From positions 1 through 37,888 of the IMG/VR virus record IMGVR_UViG_3300042935_001052: a stretch of 37,888 bases of DNA, one strand, 5' to 3'. Positions 13,458 to 20,709 of the stretch are shown here, one piece after another. The translations under genes were made by a program, and so were the position numbers. The notes beneath the pieces were generated by a model. It had not been told where the DNA came from. It saw nothing but the letters and a program-made list of their open reading frames with translations, and ran no database searches. This DNA is from a virus. Numbering within the stretch: position 1 is the first letter of the stretch; each line of letters starts with the position of its first letter.

Positions 13458-14357
13458 TTAAAAGTCCGGTTTTCCGGACTTTTTTACTTTAAACCCCCAA
13501 CCATTCCAACCCTCATTTTTGTATTGTGTTGATGGGACTGAGGGAAGACAATATTTATCTCTAATCGTTTTATCTATTTTTTTATACTGATAACCACTTT
13601 TAATGTCAAGTTTTTTAACTATTTTAATAAATTCATCAAAAGAAACAAATTTTTTATCAATATTGGTAACCTTATTATTACTCAAATAATTTGACCAACT
13701 AACCCACCCCCTTTTACCATAATATCTGAAAGGTTTTAACGGAACATCAAACGGGATTAACCCATTTCTATGATGTTTCCGATAATCTTCGGAACATTTA
13801 AATTTAAAATTACGTAATTTAAATTTTGCCTCATCATATGAAATATAGGTAACATCATTATCAAATTTATTATTTGACCCCAAAAAATCAATCCAACTAA
13901 TCCAACCTCTTTTTTCGTAGGATTGGTCGGGATATTTACAAATATAATCAGGCAATTTAAGTGTTTTAATTTGACGATACCAATCTGATTTTGATTTAAT
14001 TTTTAAATTTTTTTGAATCCAAGATTTAGTTTCATCATAAGTCATTTTATAAGTTATTCCACAACCACCTAACCCACCCGACGAAGTGTTTGTCAAATTT
14101 GTGTGTTTTAAGATATATTCTTTTTCTTTTTCACTCCATAATAAATTATCACACTCTTCAAGGATAATAAAATCAATATCATAATTGTTTTTAATTATCC
14201 AATAATCTTTATGTGTTAAATTTTTATTTTTTTTAACCGAGTATTTTGTTAAATATATATGTCTTTTCAATCTATAAGAAGGATTATCCGATTTCCCAAT
14301 ATATCTAATTTCATTAGGTGATTCTTTACTGACTAACCCATAAATAAATGTATTCAT
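13458..14357 (-). CDS. GIY-YIG endonuclease fused to three PHINT-like repeats
   Basis: A 299-residue protein. Residues 1-100 are a GIY-YIG nuclease domain (FIYGLVS...EIRYIGKSDNP...RLKRH, later GGLGGCG). Residues about 103-293 are three repeats of about 60 residues, each with Y/F-D-E-x-K..., a 'K-S/G-x-x-x-Y' helix and an end block GWISWIDFL, GWVSWSNYL or GWNGWGFK, as in the phage-integrase repeat (PHINT_rpt) family. The repeats probably read the DNA target. It interrupts two rightward transcription units and faces them, as expected for an inserted mobile gene. Its leader shares 26 identical bases with the HNH gene at 36325-36831. Confidence 0.92.
   Translation of the reverse strand: MNTFIYGLVSKESPNEIRYIGKSDNPSYRLKRHIYLTKYSVKKNKNLTHKDYWIIKNNYDIDFIILEECDNLLWSEKEKEYILKHTNLTNTSSGGLGGCGITYKMTYDETKSWIQKNLKIKSKSDWYRQIKTLKLPDYICKYPDQSYEKRGWISWIDFLGSNNKFDNDVTYISYDEAKFKLRNFKFKCSEDYRKHHRNGLIPFDVPLKPFRYYGKRGWVSWSNYLSNNKVTNIDKKFVSFDEFIKIVKKLDIKSGYQYKKIDKTIRDKYCLPSVPSTQYKNEGWNGWGFKVKKSGKPDF
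13460..13486. terminator. bidirectional terminator
   Basis: Stem AAAGTCCGG / CCGGACTTT with TTTT loop and flanking T/A runs, between the convergent clpP-like and GIY-YIG genes. Confidence 0.9.
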
Positions 14358-14372
14358 AACTTATCTTTTATT

Positions 14373-14380
14373 ATAAATAT
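14373..14380 (-). promoter_or_regulatory. ATATTTAT box upstream of the GIY-YIG/PHINT gene
   Basis: Sense ATATTTATAATAAAAGATAA, then GTTATG; the same string precedes the HNH gene at 36831. Confidence 0.5.
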
Positions 14381-14467
14381 CAACAAATTATGTAAAATCA
14401 TAGTTTTACTTCCGGTGGTATTGTTTTTATTTATTTTTTTATTTATACTTAAATAAAAAACGATAAT

Positions 14468-14794
14468 ATGATTACAAGAATTTACGGAGCATCCGATGAT
14501 TTGATAGAAATTGACGGACAAATTATTGATGAGGTTGAGGCTTACTCAGCCGACAGGGAACCTATTAAATTCAAAACTCCCTCAGGAACCAAAGGGTCAT
14601 TTTTTTACGACGGTGAATGGAAAATTACAATCGATGAGAAAGGAACTGATTTCGTTAAGGTTATTGAATCTGTTGGTGATGATAATGAACACACCGAAGA
14701 AAACACTAAAGATGTCCCATCACATAGTGATGTATTAATCTTGGATGGTGATTTGGAATGGGTTAAAATAAAAGGAGAAAAATTTAAATCTTAA
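14468..14794 (+). CDS. phage protein of unknown function
   Basis: A 108-residue, beta-rich protein (MITRIYGASDDLIEIDGQII..., SFFYDGEWKITIDEKG) with an acidic tail, suggesting a small barrel. A TTATTTATAC stretch about 20 nt upstream may be its promoter. First of three rightward genes. Confidence 0.8.
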   Translation: MITRIYGASDDLIEIDGQIIDEVEAYSADREPIKFKTPSGTKGSFFYDGEWKITIDEKGTDFVKVIESVGDDNEHTEENTKDVPSHSDVLILDGDLEWVKIKGEKFKS

Positions 14795-14798
14795 TACG

Positions 14799-15323
14799 AT
14801 GGCAAACACAATGACAAGTTATGTTAAGGTTGGCGGCCTTAACGAAGAAACACACAAAAAATTTGTTGAGTTATTTGAAAAATCTGACGACCTATTAAAT
14901 CACGTCAACACATTATACGGAACCGACTTTAAAGAGATTGATAAAGATTGGATGTTGTTAAATGTTGGGTCAACATTTTTAGAGATTGAGTGTGAAGATT
15001 TAGAATATCGAGAAACGATAGATTTGATTCTTGAAACTGCTTGGTCAGTCCCGACAGAGTATTTTCAAAAGATAGTTGAGGTTATTGGTGGAGATGTTGT
15101 AATATATGGTACTTATGAAGACGAAGGTTACGACCCACTTGGAGCATTTGTATATGCTGAGAACTACGATGATATTGAAAATTATGAAGAGTTTGAATAT
15201 GATAAAATGTTTCAGGACGATGATTATATGGATGAAATGTATGACGGTCTATACGAACTTCGAGATTCTTTATATGAAGGTTATCGTGAGGTGATGGATG
15301 AAAGAAGTGTAGAAGAAAATTAA
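14799..15323 (+). CDS. acidic phage protein of unknown function
   Basis: A 174-residue protein: residues 1-20 MANTMTSYVKVGGLNEE, a middle with YGTYEDEGYDPLGAFVY, and a tail of about 60 residues that is extremely acidic and Tyr-rich (YDDIENYEEFEYDKMFQDDD). The N-terminal pattern distantly recalls ferredoxin-like YubB/Api92-type phage proteins, but I would not name it. Close spacing (4 nt) to the upstream gene suggests co-transcription. Confidence 0.8.
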   Translation: MANTMTSYVKVGGLNEETHKKFVELFEKSDDLLNHVNTLYGTDFKEIDKDWMLLNVGSTFLEIECEDLEYRETIDLILETAWSVPTEYFQKIVEVIGGDVVIYGTYEDEGYDPLGAFVYAENYDDIENYEEFEYDKMFQDDDYMDEMYDGLYELRDSLYEGYREVMDERSVEEN

Positions 15324-15342
15324 ACCATTATAAAAAACAATT

Positions 15343-15684
15343 ATGAAATCACATTTTAGAAAAACGGAGTATTACACCTCCCACAACGCAAACACTCCGG
15401 TAGAGTTGGATAGCGAAAAATTCCCTAACTTCAAGGGAGAAACAGAAGAAGACTTTTTACAATACATCTCTGAAAATTTGGATGAATGGGTTGACGGAGA
15501 AGGCGAACCATCGTTTGATGAGGAAACACAAGACGCATTGTATGAATTAAAAAACGGGTCAATGGAAGAATATTGGGGTTCTTATCAAAACTATTTTGAA
15601 GGTGAACTACAAGTAGGAGAACCAACACCTCAAGATAATTACAAAAATGGTAATTTTAAAACCATAGATTCAATCTCAATCTAA
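15343..15684 (+). CDS. acidic protein of the TEYY family, copy 1
   Basis: A 113-residue protein. Residues 8-50 (TEYYTSHNANTPVELDSEKF, then PNFKGETEEDFLQYISEN) align with TEYYETSITREPVELNLDDY and its continuation in the protein at 22933-23217, so the two are paralogues. Function unknown. Last gene of the rightward trio; a terminator follows. Confidence 0.8.
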   Translation: MKSHFRKTEYYTSHNANTPVELDSEKFPNFKGETEEDFLQYISENLDEWVDGEGEPSFDEETQDALYELKNGSMEEYWGSYQNYFEGELQVGEPTPQDNYKNGNFKTIDSISI

Positions 15685-15715
15685 AAAAAAACCCCCAATT
15701 ATTGTTGGGGGTTTT
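15684..15715. terminator. bidirectional terminator
   Basis: Stem AAAACCCCCAA / TTGGGGGTTTT with a 6-nt loop; separates the convergent genes at 15684 and 15699. Confidence 0.9.
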
Positions 15716-16817
15716 CATCTTTTATTAAGGAATATATTTTACTTAGTTTTTTCATCATCTTAAGACAAATGTTTCTTGTTTGATTAATTTCATATCTAAA
15801 GAATTTTTCATAATCAGTACCAAATCTAGTTATTTTATTTAAATATTTATCAAAATACCTTTGTTTTGCACCTCTGAATCCAAACATATTTTCCATAAAG
15901 TCGTTAGTTAAAAAATCTTTCATTAATCCTCCTCTCCACTGTAATAGTGTTTTAAAATATTGTTGTAATGTTAAATCAACCATTTCATCGTCGGTTACAT
16001 TATCCGGATAATCCATATCATTATCATCAAAAGTTTGTTTTATTTGGGGGATAATTAATTTTAATTCTTCCCTCAACCCTTCATAAGTTAATTCGGAACC
16101 CTCTTTATACGCAACATAGACTCTGTGGTTTGTTATGAACTTATAAAAATCTTTCTTTGTAATCCCACTCTCTTCTAAGGCGGCATATAACTCAGTTGCT
16201 CTTACCAAGTTTTCTGTGGTGTGAGCAAAATACATATAATTTAACAATTTATTTAATGGGGGTATATTTCCGAACCTTCTTTGAGAACCAATATGATATT
16301 CAACTCTTTCAGGTGTTTTAACTATTGGGTTAACAGATTCATCATATGCGTGTTTTAGTTCGTGAGCCAAACTTGAAACCATAACAACTCTTTCTTTATT
16401 AAACTCATCAATAACGTCCTGAGTGGTTACACCATAATCAACGGCAAAAGTGATTGATAACACCACATTATTTATGTCTTGAGTTCTTTCATAATTAAAT
16501 TTAGCGTTTATCTCAACCTTCCCGTGGTGGGTCATACCATTTACCAATACTTTAGGTTTTTTAACCCCATCAAAACTATAATCATTAATATCTTCAATGT
16601 TGAAGGATAATTTTATCTTCTTAAATTTATAATCGTTAATTTGGAAATCACCTTTTAATATAATTGTTTTTTTAAATTGAGTTTGTAAATCAGATGTTGG
16701 TTTAAGCTCCATCATCATTTTGTCAAATAATTGTTGTGCAACTGAAACAATGTTAGTTGGAACACCTACGGCTTCATTCAATTTAGTATATTGAGATTCT
16801 TTAATTCTAATTTTCAT
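15699..16817 (-). CDS. tagged zinc metalloprotease (HEXXH)
   Basis: A 372-residue protein. It opens with the tag MKIRIKESQYTKLNE|AVG, with an L-N-E site at residue 15. The centre has SSLAHELKHAYDE (H152-E153-x-x-H156), and a later TENLVRATELYAAL supplies candidate third ligands E202 or E209, so a gluzincin fold is likely. The rest is helical; the C-terminal 90 residues are basic and aromatic. No signal peptide. I infer a protease packaged in the head and possibly injected with the DNA; the substrate is unknown. ATATTTAT box at 16822-16829. Confidence 0.9.
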   Translation of the reverse strand: MKIRIKESQYTKLNEAVGVPTNIVSVAQQLFDKMMMELKPTSDLQTQFKKTIILKGDFQINDYKFKKIKLSFNIEDINDYSFDGVKKPKVLVNGMTHHGKVEINAKFNYERTQDINNVVLSITFAVDYGVTTQDVIDEFNKERVVMVSSLAHELKHAYDESVNPIVKTPERVEYHIGSQRRFGNIPPLNKLLNYMYFAHTTENLVRATELYAALEESGITKKDFYKFITNHRVYVAYKEGSELTYEGLREELKLIIPQIKQTFDDNDMDYPDNVTDDEMVDLTLQQYFKTLLQWRGGLMKDFLTNDFMENMFGFRGAKQRYFDKYLNKITRFGTDYEKFFRYEINQTRNICLKMMKKLSKIYSLIKDENPQQ

Positions 16818-16821
16818 AATT

Positions 16822-16829
16822 ATAAATAT
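16822..16829 (-). promoter_or_regulatory. ATATTTAT box upstream of the tagged metalloprotease
   Basis: Sense GATATTTATAATT directly before the ATG. Confidence 0.45.
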
Positions 16830-16839
16830 CTGTATAAAT

Positions 16840-16862
16840 AAAAAACCCTCCGGTAAGGAGGG
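16840..16862 (-). terminator. terminator
   Basis: Stem CCCTCC / GGAGGG with loop TTACC and a T run on the minus strand; ends the transcript of the small gene upstream. Confidence 0.75.
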
Positions 16863-16911
16863 AATTTGGGTCTTGATATTTTTAAACTATTAATAATGAA
16901 TTATTTAATAT

Positions 16912-16941
16912 AAAAACTAGTAAAATAATATACTAGTTTTT
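16912..16941. terminator. AT-rich hairpin, possible terminator
   Basis: Perfect 11-bp inverted repeat AAAAACTAGTA / TACTAGTTTTT with an 8-nt loop, directly downstream of the small membrane gene at 16959-17120. Confidence 0.6.
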
Positions 16942-16958
16942 ATAAATATCTCAAATTT

Positions 16959-17120
16959 TTAAAAGTGTTCGGTGATTATATAATAAATTACTAAAGGCCA
17001 TAAAAATATAACAACAAGAATGTCGTTAAAAGTTATGTCTTGTTCTGAAATACTCATCAGTATAAAAAAAAGTAATGAGAGTATAAGACCAATATTAAAA
17101 TAAAGAATAAGGTATATCAT
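16959..17120 (-). CDS. small two-segment membrane protein
   Basis: A 53-residue protein: MIYLILYFNIGLILSLLFFI, a short polar loop (SISEQDITFND), a second hydrophobic segment (ILVVIFLWPLVIYYII) and TEHF. Supported by a TACATTTG -7 box ending 5 nt before the ATG and by two hairpins after the stop. It is the only gene in the 16818-17216 gap; the rest, 17133-17216, is AT-rich and shows nothing else. Confidence 0.65.
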   Translation of the reverse strand: MIYLILYFNIGLILSLLFFILMSISEQDITFNDILVVIFLWPLVIYYIITEHF

Positions 17121-17124
17121 ATTA

Positions 17125-17132
17125 CAAATGTA
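17125..17132 (-). promoter_or_regulatory. -7 box for the small membrane gene
   Basis: Minus-strand TACATTTG; the -33 position holds TTA instead of TTG. Implies a leaderless or nearly leaderless message. Confidence 0.45.
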
Positions 17133-17216
17133 AGGTATTTTCCATTAAAAATTAAAAAAATCTTTAAAATAGACGTTTTTTTCCACTAAAAAGGGTGTTT
17201 TGTTAAATATTTTCCA

Positions 17217-17603
17217 CTACTCTATTGTTTTGACAGGAACATGGAATTTATCCCAAAACCATTCAATAAATGGTTGTTTCCAATTATTACCGAAATACCC
17301 GTTCAAAGTTCTTAAAATAACATCATCTTCAAAGTATAATATTGGTGATTTATCTTTTTTTTCTTGACAAAGTTTATCCGAATAACTTTCAGATTCTTCA
17401 CTACCCCAATAATCTTCACCATACCATCTAAATAAGGTATCGTCTTCATCATAATCACCTTGATAAAACTTTATTGCGTAATCCACTTCATTACCCCAAT
17501 CATCAATACCATATTCCCAACCAATGTTATTGGTGTCGTATGTTTTGTTCAGGTAATCAATGACCGCCTGATTTAATTTACTCTCCGTTATTATTATTTT
17601 CAT
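17217..17603 (-). CDS. tagged acidic protein of unknown function
   Basis: A 128-residue protein starting MKIIITESKLNQAVIDYLNK. The body is acidic and very aromatic (FRWYGEDYWGSEESESY, QPFIEWFWDKF). The longer frame to 17705 overlaps the SGNH gene; ATG 17603 is chosen because it begins the shared tag and follows an ATATTTAT box. No clear L/I-x-E site. The truncated gene at the right edge (37821) begins very similarly. Confidence 0.85.
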   Translation of the reverse strand: MKIIITESKLNQAVIDYLNKTYDTNNIGWEYGIDDWGNEVDYAIKFYQGDYDEDDTLFRWYGEDYWGSEESESYSDKLCQEKKDKSPILYFEDDVILRTLNGYFGNNWKQPFIEWFWDKFHVPVKTIE

Positions 17604-17607
17604 ATCA

Positions 17608-17615
17608 ATAAATAT
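17608..17615 (-). promoter_or_regulatory. ATATTTAT box upstream of 17217-17603
   Basis: Sense ATATATTTATTGATATG; overlaps the stop region of the SGNH gene. Confidence 0.45.
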
Positions 17616-17616
17616 A

Positions 17617-18111
17617 TTACAATAACATATTATCAATGACTTCCCCAATTTTCTTATACACCGGAGAGTTATGGTGGGGGTCACCTTTTCCAATTGGAGG
17701 TTCAATTATGGTTCCACCCAATTCCTCGTATCGTTTGTAATATTTTTTAACTTTACCATATCTGGTGTGTCTAAGATTTCCCCAACCCCAAGAACCTTGG
17801 ATGACGTAAATCTTCGCATTTGGGAATGTAACACAAATGGAATTAAATAATTTCTCAACACCATTTCTATAATAAAGGTCGTTGGTTCCAATACACAAAA
17901 AAACATTTTGAATTATTGGTGAGACATTATGTCTCTTAATCATTTTGGTAAGCTCTGGGACGCGAATACCTTTTTTCCATAGACCAACAACTTTCACAAC
18001 TTTTTTTGAATTTAAATCAACATATGGAGTTTGAGAATCCCCAATAACAATATTTGTTGGTAATTGGGAATACCCAAGACAACAAAACAATAAACAAATA
18101 ATAAATTTCAT
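17617..18111 (-). CDS. exported SGNH (GDSL-like) hydrolase
   Basis: A 164-residue protein with an N-terminal signal peptide (MKFIICLLFCCLGYSQ). SGNH blocks in order: VIGDSQT (nucleophile Ser in GDSQ, about residues 23-27), a Gly block around GIRVPE, CIGTNDL with the Asn of block III, and a C-terminal DPHHNSPVY carrying the Asp-His pair. This family includes esterases and acetylhydrolases of sugars and peptidoglycan. Export to the periplasm suggests de-acetylation of envelope polysaccharide, which is inference. A terminator lies upstream, so it has its own start of transcription. Confidence 0.9.
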   Translation of the reverse strand: MKFIICLLFCCLGYSQLPTNIVIGDSQTPYVDLNSKKVVKVVGLWKKGIRVPELTKMIKRHNVSPIIQNVFLCIGTNDLYYRNGVEKLFNSICVTFPNAKIYVIQGSWGWGNLRHTRYGKVKKYYKRYEELGGTIIEPPIGKGDPHHNSPVYKKIGEVIDNMLL

Positions 18112-18129
18112 AATTACATTAAATTAAAA

Positions 18130-18153
18130 AACCCCCAAAATTAACTGGGGGTT
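18130..18153 (-). terminator. terminator
   Basis: Stem AACCCCC / GGGGGTT with flanking A and T runs, just after the stop of 18158-18340. Confidence 0.8.
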
Positions 18154-18157
18154 AAAA

Positions 18158-18340
18158 TTATTCTTTAGACGAAACTAAATAATACGTGGTTCCTTCGTGT
18201 TTGATATACACATCCCTTGGATTATCAACATTTGGGTGGGTGTTCCAAGTTTCAGTCAAACCGGTCTCACCATCCATAGGTTTCATAATACATTTTTTGT
18301 CCGCGAACTTAATAGTTCTTGTGATTTTAATTTCTTCCAT
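18158..18340 (-). CDS. small protein of unknown function
   Basis: A 60-residue beta-rich protein (MEEIKITRTIKFADKKCIMK..., VYIKHEGTTYYLVSSKE). No family recognised. Confidence 0.68.
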   Translation of the reverse strand: MEEIKITRTIKFADKKCIMKPMDGETGLTETWNTHPNVDNPRDVYIKHEGTTYYLVSSKE

Positions 18341-18379
18341 GTGATAATCATAAATAAAACTTATTTACCAATCAATAAC

Positions 18380-18676
18380 CTATTCTAATTTTTTTGTTAT
18401 TTGTCGAGAACCTTTTTTATCCAAATATTTTATAATACAATTATCCTCATTTATTATGGAACAATATGCAAATAACTTAGATACAAAATCTTCTAAAACC
18501 AAACTATCTTTACCGGGAATTAATAATATAACTTTATAAGTTGTGCCATCGACAGACATTTGTTTAACATTTTTCAATATTATTTCAACATATCGTTTTT
18601 TATTATATCGAACAATTACCGTTAAATCAGGATATAATATCTCAAAAACTTTTCTTACTATAACCAATCTCTTCAT
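18380..18676 (-). CDS. small basic protein of unknown function
   Basis: A 98-residue protein (MKRLVIVRKVFEILYPDLTV..., ending KKGSRQITKKLE), beta-rich and basic. Divergent from the repeat protein at 18733. Confidence 0.7.
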   Translation of the reverse strand: MKRLVIVRKVFEILYPDLTVIVRYNKKRYVEIILKNVKQMSVDGTTYKVILLIPGKDSLVLEDFVSKLFAYCSIINEDNCIIKYLDKKGSRQITKKLE

Positions 18677-18697
18677 TTAAAAAATATAATTTATTAT

Positions 18698-18728
18698 TTG
18701 ATGATAAGAAATAGTTTTATTATCTTTG
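18698..18728 (+). promoter_or_regulatory. Bacteroidota-type promoter, leaderless
   Basis: TTG (18698-18700), 20 nt, TATCTTTG (18721-18728). The ATG at 18733 falls at about the expected transcription start. Confidence 0.8.
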
Positions 18729-18732
18729 TTCT

Positions 18733-19755
18733 ATGGAAAGAATTATAAATAAATTAATTAATGAATTTACTAAAGGGGTGGACACTTATACCCATAATGG
18801 TTCCACTTGGTTAATCTTTACTGAGTCCAAACAATGGATGATTGAACTAACTGAGAATAAAACTCTATGGTATAATTACAACTTCTTCAAAAGTATTTTT
18901 GCTTACGCTTCGTTGGATTGCGTTCAGAACCAACACCTCATCACCAAATGGGTGGAAGATAATATTATAAATAAAGAGTTAACTTATGTTACACTCTTTA
19001 GAGATGCCCGGGATAGAAAACAACAATTTGAGGACACTCTTGAAAATGGTGTGAAAAAAACTAAAATGGCTCATATGAAAACGGATTGGTCGGTTGAGGA
19101 TACTATTGAAAATGGGGTAAAGAACACCAATTATTGGGGTGATAAAAGAATCTTATCAGTTGATGATACTCTTGAAAATGGTGTGAAGGAAACCATTTTT
19201 GCCTTTGTAGGTGGTTCTACTTTAGCTGAAGATGTCCTACAAAATGGTGTTAAAATAATTTCACCCTTACAATCTCGTGAATATACAGGAGACATTGATG
19301 AGGTTCTCGGAAATGGTGTAAAAACTTCTCACCCACGTCAATATGTAGGTGGAGATATAGTTGATAAAGTGATTGACAAGGGTGTAATAGAAACTCACGA
19401 TGATGTATATCACCACAAAGGAAGAATTGCTGGTGTGATTAAAAATGGTGTTAAAGAAACAAAAACACCCGGTGAAGATGGTGACCTTGTTGGTGTTCTT
19501 GATTGGTTGGAAGAAAATGAAACCAATAGTGTTCCCAAAATGATTGATGATGTGATTGAGAATGGTGTTAAAGAAACTGTGGCAGCCGGATATACCGACC
19601 CAAAAACCAATCTCATATATATTAAGTGGGGTCCTCAAATTGATGAGGTTATAGATGAAGGTGTTAAAATATCCAGAACTTATATTAGTGGTTCAAGACA
19701 AAAAGAAACAACTGAAATCATAATTAAATATGGAACAAAAAACCCCACCGATTAG
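18733..19755 (+). CDS. 22-residue-repeat protein (ENGVKET units), copy 2
   Basis: A 340-residue paralogue of the protein at 8667-9272. Residues 18-78 match its N-terminal domain (TWLIFTESKQWMIELTENK, ITKWVEDNI). Units then begin at residues 99, 121, 143, 165, 188, 210, 232, 271 and 303, each of the form V/I-E/D-D-x-I/L-E-N-G-V-K-x-T followed by variable residues; the first steps are exactly 22 residues, later ones grow to 39 and 32. A final degenerate unit (TEIIIKYGTKNP) ends the protein. Repeats are more diverged at DNA level than in copy 1, so this is an older array. Function unknown. The next ATG is far inside, so the leaderless start at 18733 stands. Confidence 0.88.
   Translation: MERIINKLINEFTKGVDTYTHNGSTWLIFTESKQWMIELTENKTLWYNYNFFKSIFAYASLDCVQNQHLITKWVEDNIINKELTYVTLFRDARDRKQQFEDTLENGVKKTKMAHMKTDWSVEDTIENGVKNTNYWGDKRILSVDDTLENGVKETIFAFVGGSTLAEDVLQNGVKIISPLQSREYTGDIDEVLGNGVKTSHPRQYVGGDIVDKVIDKGVIETHDDVYHHKGRIAGVIKNGVKETKTPGEDGDLVGVLDWLEENETNSVPKMIDDVIENGVKETVAAGYTDPKTNLIYIKWGPQIDEVIDEGVKISRTYISGSRQKETTEIIIKYGTKNPTD
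19027..19750 (+). repeat. diverged coding repeat array, about nine units
   Basis: Encodes the ENGVKET units. Core such as GAAAATGGTGTGAA recurs; spacing is 66 bp for the first units, then 69, 66, 66, 117 and 96 bp. Confidence 0.85.
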
Positions 19756-19766
19756 GATGGGGTTAA
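19738..19766. terminator. bidirectional terminator
   Basis: Stem AACCCCA / TGGGGTT between convergent genes, with A and T runs. Confidence 0.8.
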
Positions 19767-19769
19767 TTT

Positions 19770-19886
19770 TTACATTTCTGATTTTAATCTTGAAAGAATT
19801 TCGTTGTTTTTATTCATTATTTTTAATTTCTTAACAACATTCACTCTGTTTTTTTTAGGTTTCCCTATTTTTTTTGATTTAGACAT
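19770..19886 (-). CDS. very small basic protein
   Basis: A 38-residue protein, MSKSKKIGKPKKNRVNVV then KKLKIMNKNNEILSRLKSEM, about one third Lys/Arg. A nucleic-acid-binding role would fit but is not shown. It starts 10 nt-scale downstream of an AT-rich stretch and ends against the shared terminator. Confidence 0.55.
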   Translation of the reverse strand: MSKSKKIGKPKKNRVNVVKKLKIMNKNNEILSRLKSEM

Positions 19887-19913
19887 AATAATGATTTATA
19901 TATAAGTATATTA

Positions 19914-20315
19914 TTATAATTTTTTGTAATTATTAAAATGTATACCGGCTTTACCAAACGAAACACTATCTAAATCAACACTTAAATATTTTTTTAATTC
20001 TTCTTTCATCACCGGAACAAACGCCCACAATAACGGATAACTAATCGCAACTTCATCCTTCAGATATTTTTCCTTATATTCATTACATACAACCCGGGAA
20101 ACCGGAATTTCGGAATCAATAACAACAACATAATCGTAACTATTTCTCCAACTATCTGAAAAATCCCAACGCTCCTCACCCTTATATAAATTAACAATCC
20201 TAACACTGAAATTATATTTCACATCAGAACAAGTCATTTTATTTATTAGTTTATTACCAAGTGTGTTCATATACTTATCAATAATTCTTATTGATATTTC
20301 GTCTTCTATATTCAT
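19914..20315 (-). CDS. phage protein of unknown function
   Basis: A 133-residue protein starting MNIEDEISIRIIDKYMNTLG, alpha/beta, with RWDFSDSWRNSYDYVVVIDS and a C-terminal block LWAFVPVMKEELKKYLSVDL. The longer frame to 20393 overlaps the conserved end of the upstream gene, so ATG 20315 is used. No family recognised. Confidence 0.75.
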   Translation of the reverse strand: MNIEDEISIRIIDKYMNTLGNKLINKMTCSDVKYNFSVRIVNLYKGEERWDFSDSWRNSYDYVVVIDSEIPVSRVVCNEYKEKYLKDEVAISYPLLWAFVPVMKEELKKYLSVDLDSVSFGKAGIHFNNYKKL

Positions 20316-20337
20316 TATATTTTCACAATTGTTTTTA

Positions 20338-20709
20338 CTACCACGTCCTGCAAGCCCAATATCTCGCTTTCCATCTTGGCCCCGGATTATCACAATTCAT
20401 TCTTGCTCTAAACGATTTTCTTCTCGCTGGATTATTTTTCTTAATTACCATTCGTTTTCCGTGAGCAGATTTTCCACCAAAACCAAAATTTACCTTAACA
20501 ACTTTTCCTTTGTCGTTCTTAACATACACTTTCGATTTTTTTACATCACCTTGCATAATTTTACCAAGTTGAACTTTACGTCCCTGATATTCAGCTTCAT
20601 TTATTAAGTCACCAACAACAAAGTCGGTCTCCTCAACTGAACCATAGAAACTATCGTCTAATTCATTGAATAGTTTGTTATATTGTGATTCTGATATTAT
20701 TATTTTCAT
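20338..20709 (-). CDS. tagged basic protein with conserved Cys/Trp tail
   Basis: A 123-residue protein. Tag MKIIISESQYNKLFNE at the start; a better cleavage-type site, DLINE|AEYQG, lies at about residue 38. The mature part is basic (KKSKVYVKNDKGKVVKV) and ends NPARRKSFRARMNCDNPG...WKARYWACRTW, a Cys/Trp pattern I associate with conserved phage proteins of unknown function. Likely a head-internal, DNA-contacting protein. It overlaps the upstream tagged gene by ATGA. Confidence 0.85.
   Translation of the reverse strand: MKIIISESQYNKLFNELDDSFYGSVEETDFVVGDLINEAEYQGRKVQLGKIMQGDVKKSKVYVKNDKGKVVKVNFGFGGKSAHGKRMVIKKNNPARRKSFRARMNCDNPGPRWKARYWACRTW

Noticed and set aside
19267-19638. Minus-strand open frames opposite the repeat gene at 18733-19755
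   Set aside because: Shadows of the repeat array; the plus-strand frame has promoter, repeats and paralogue.
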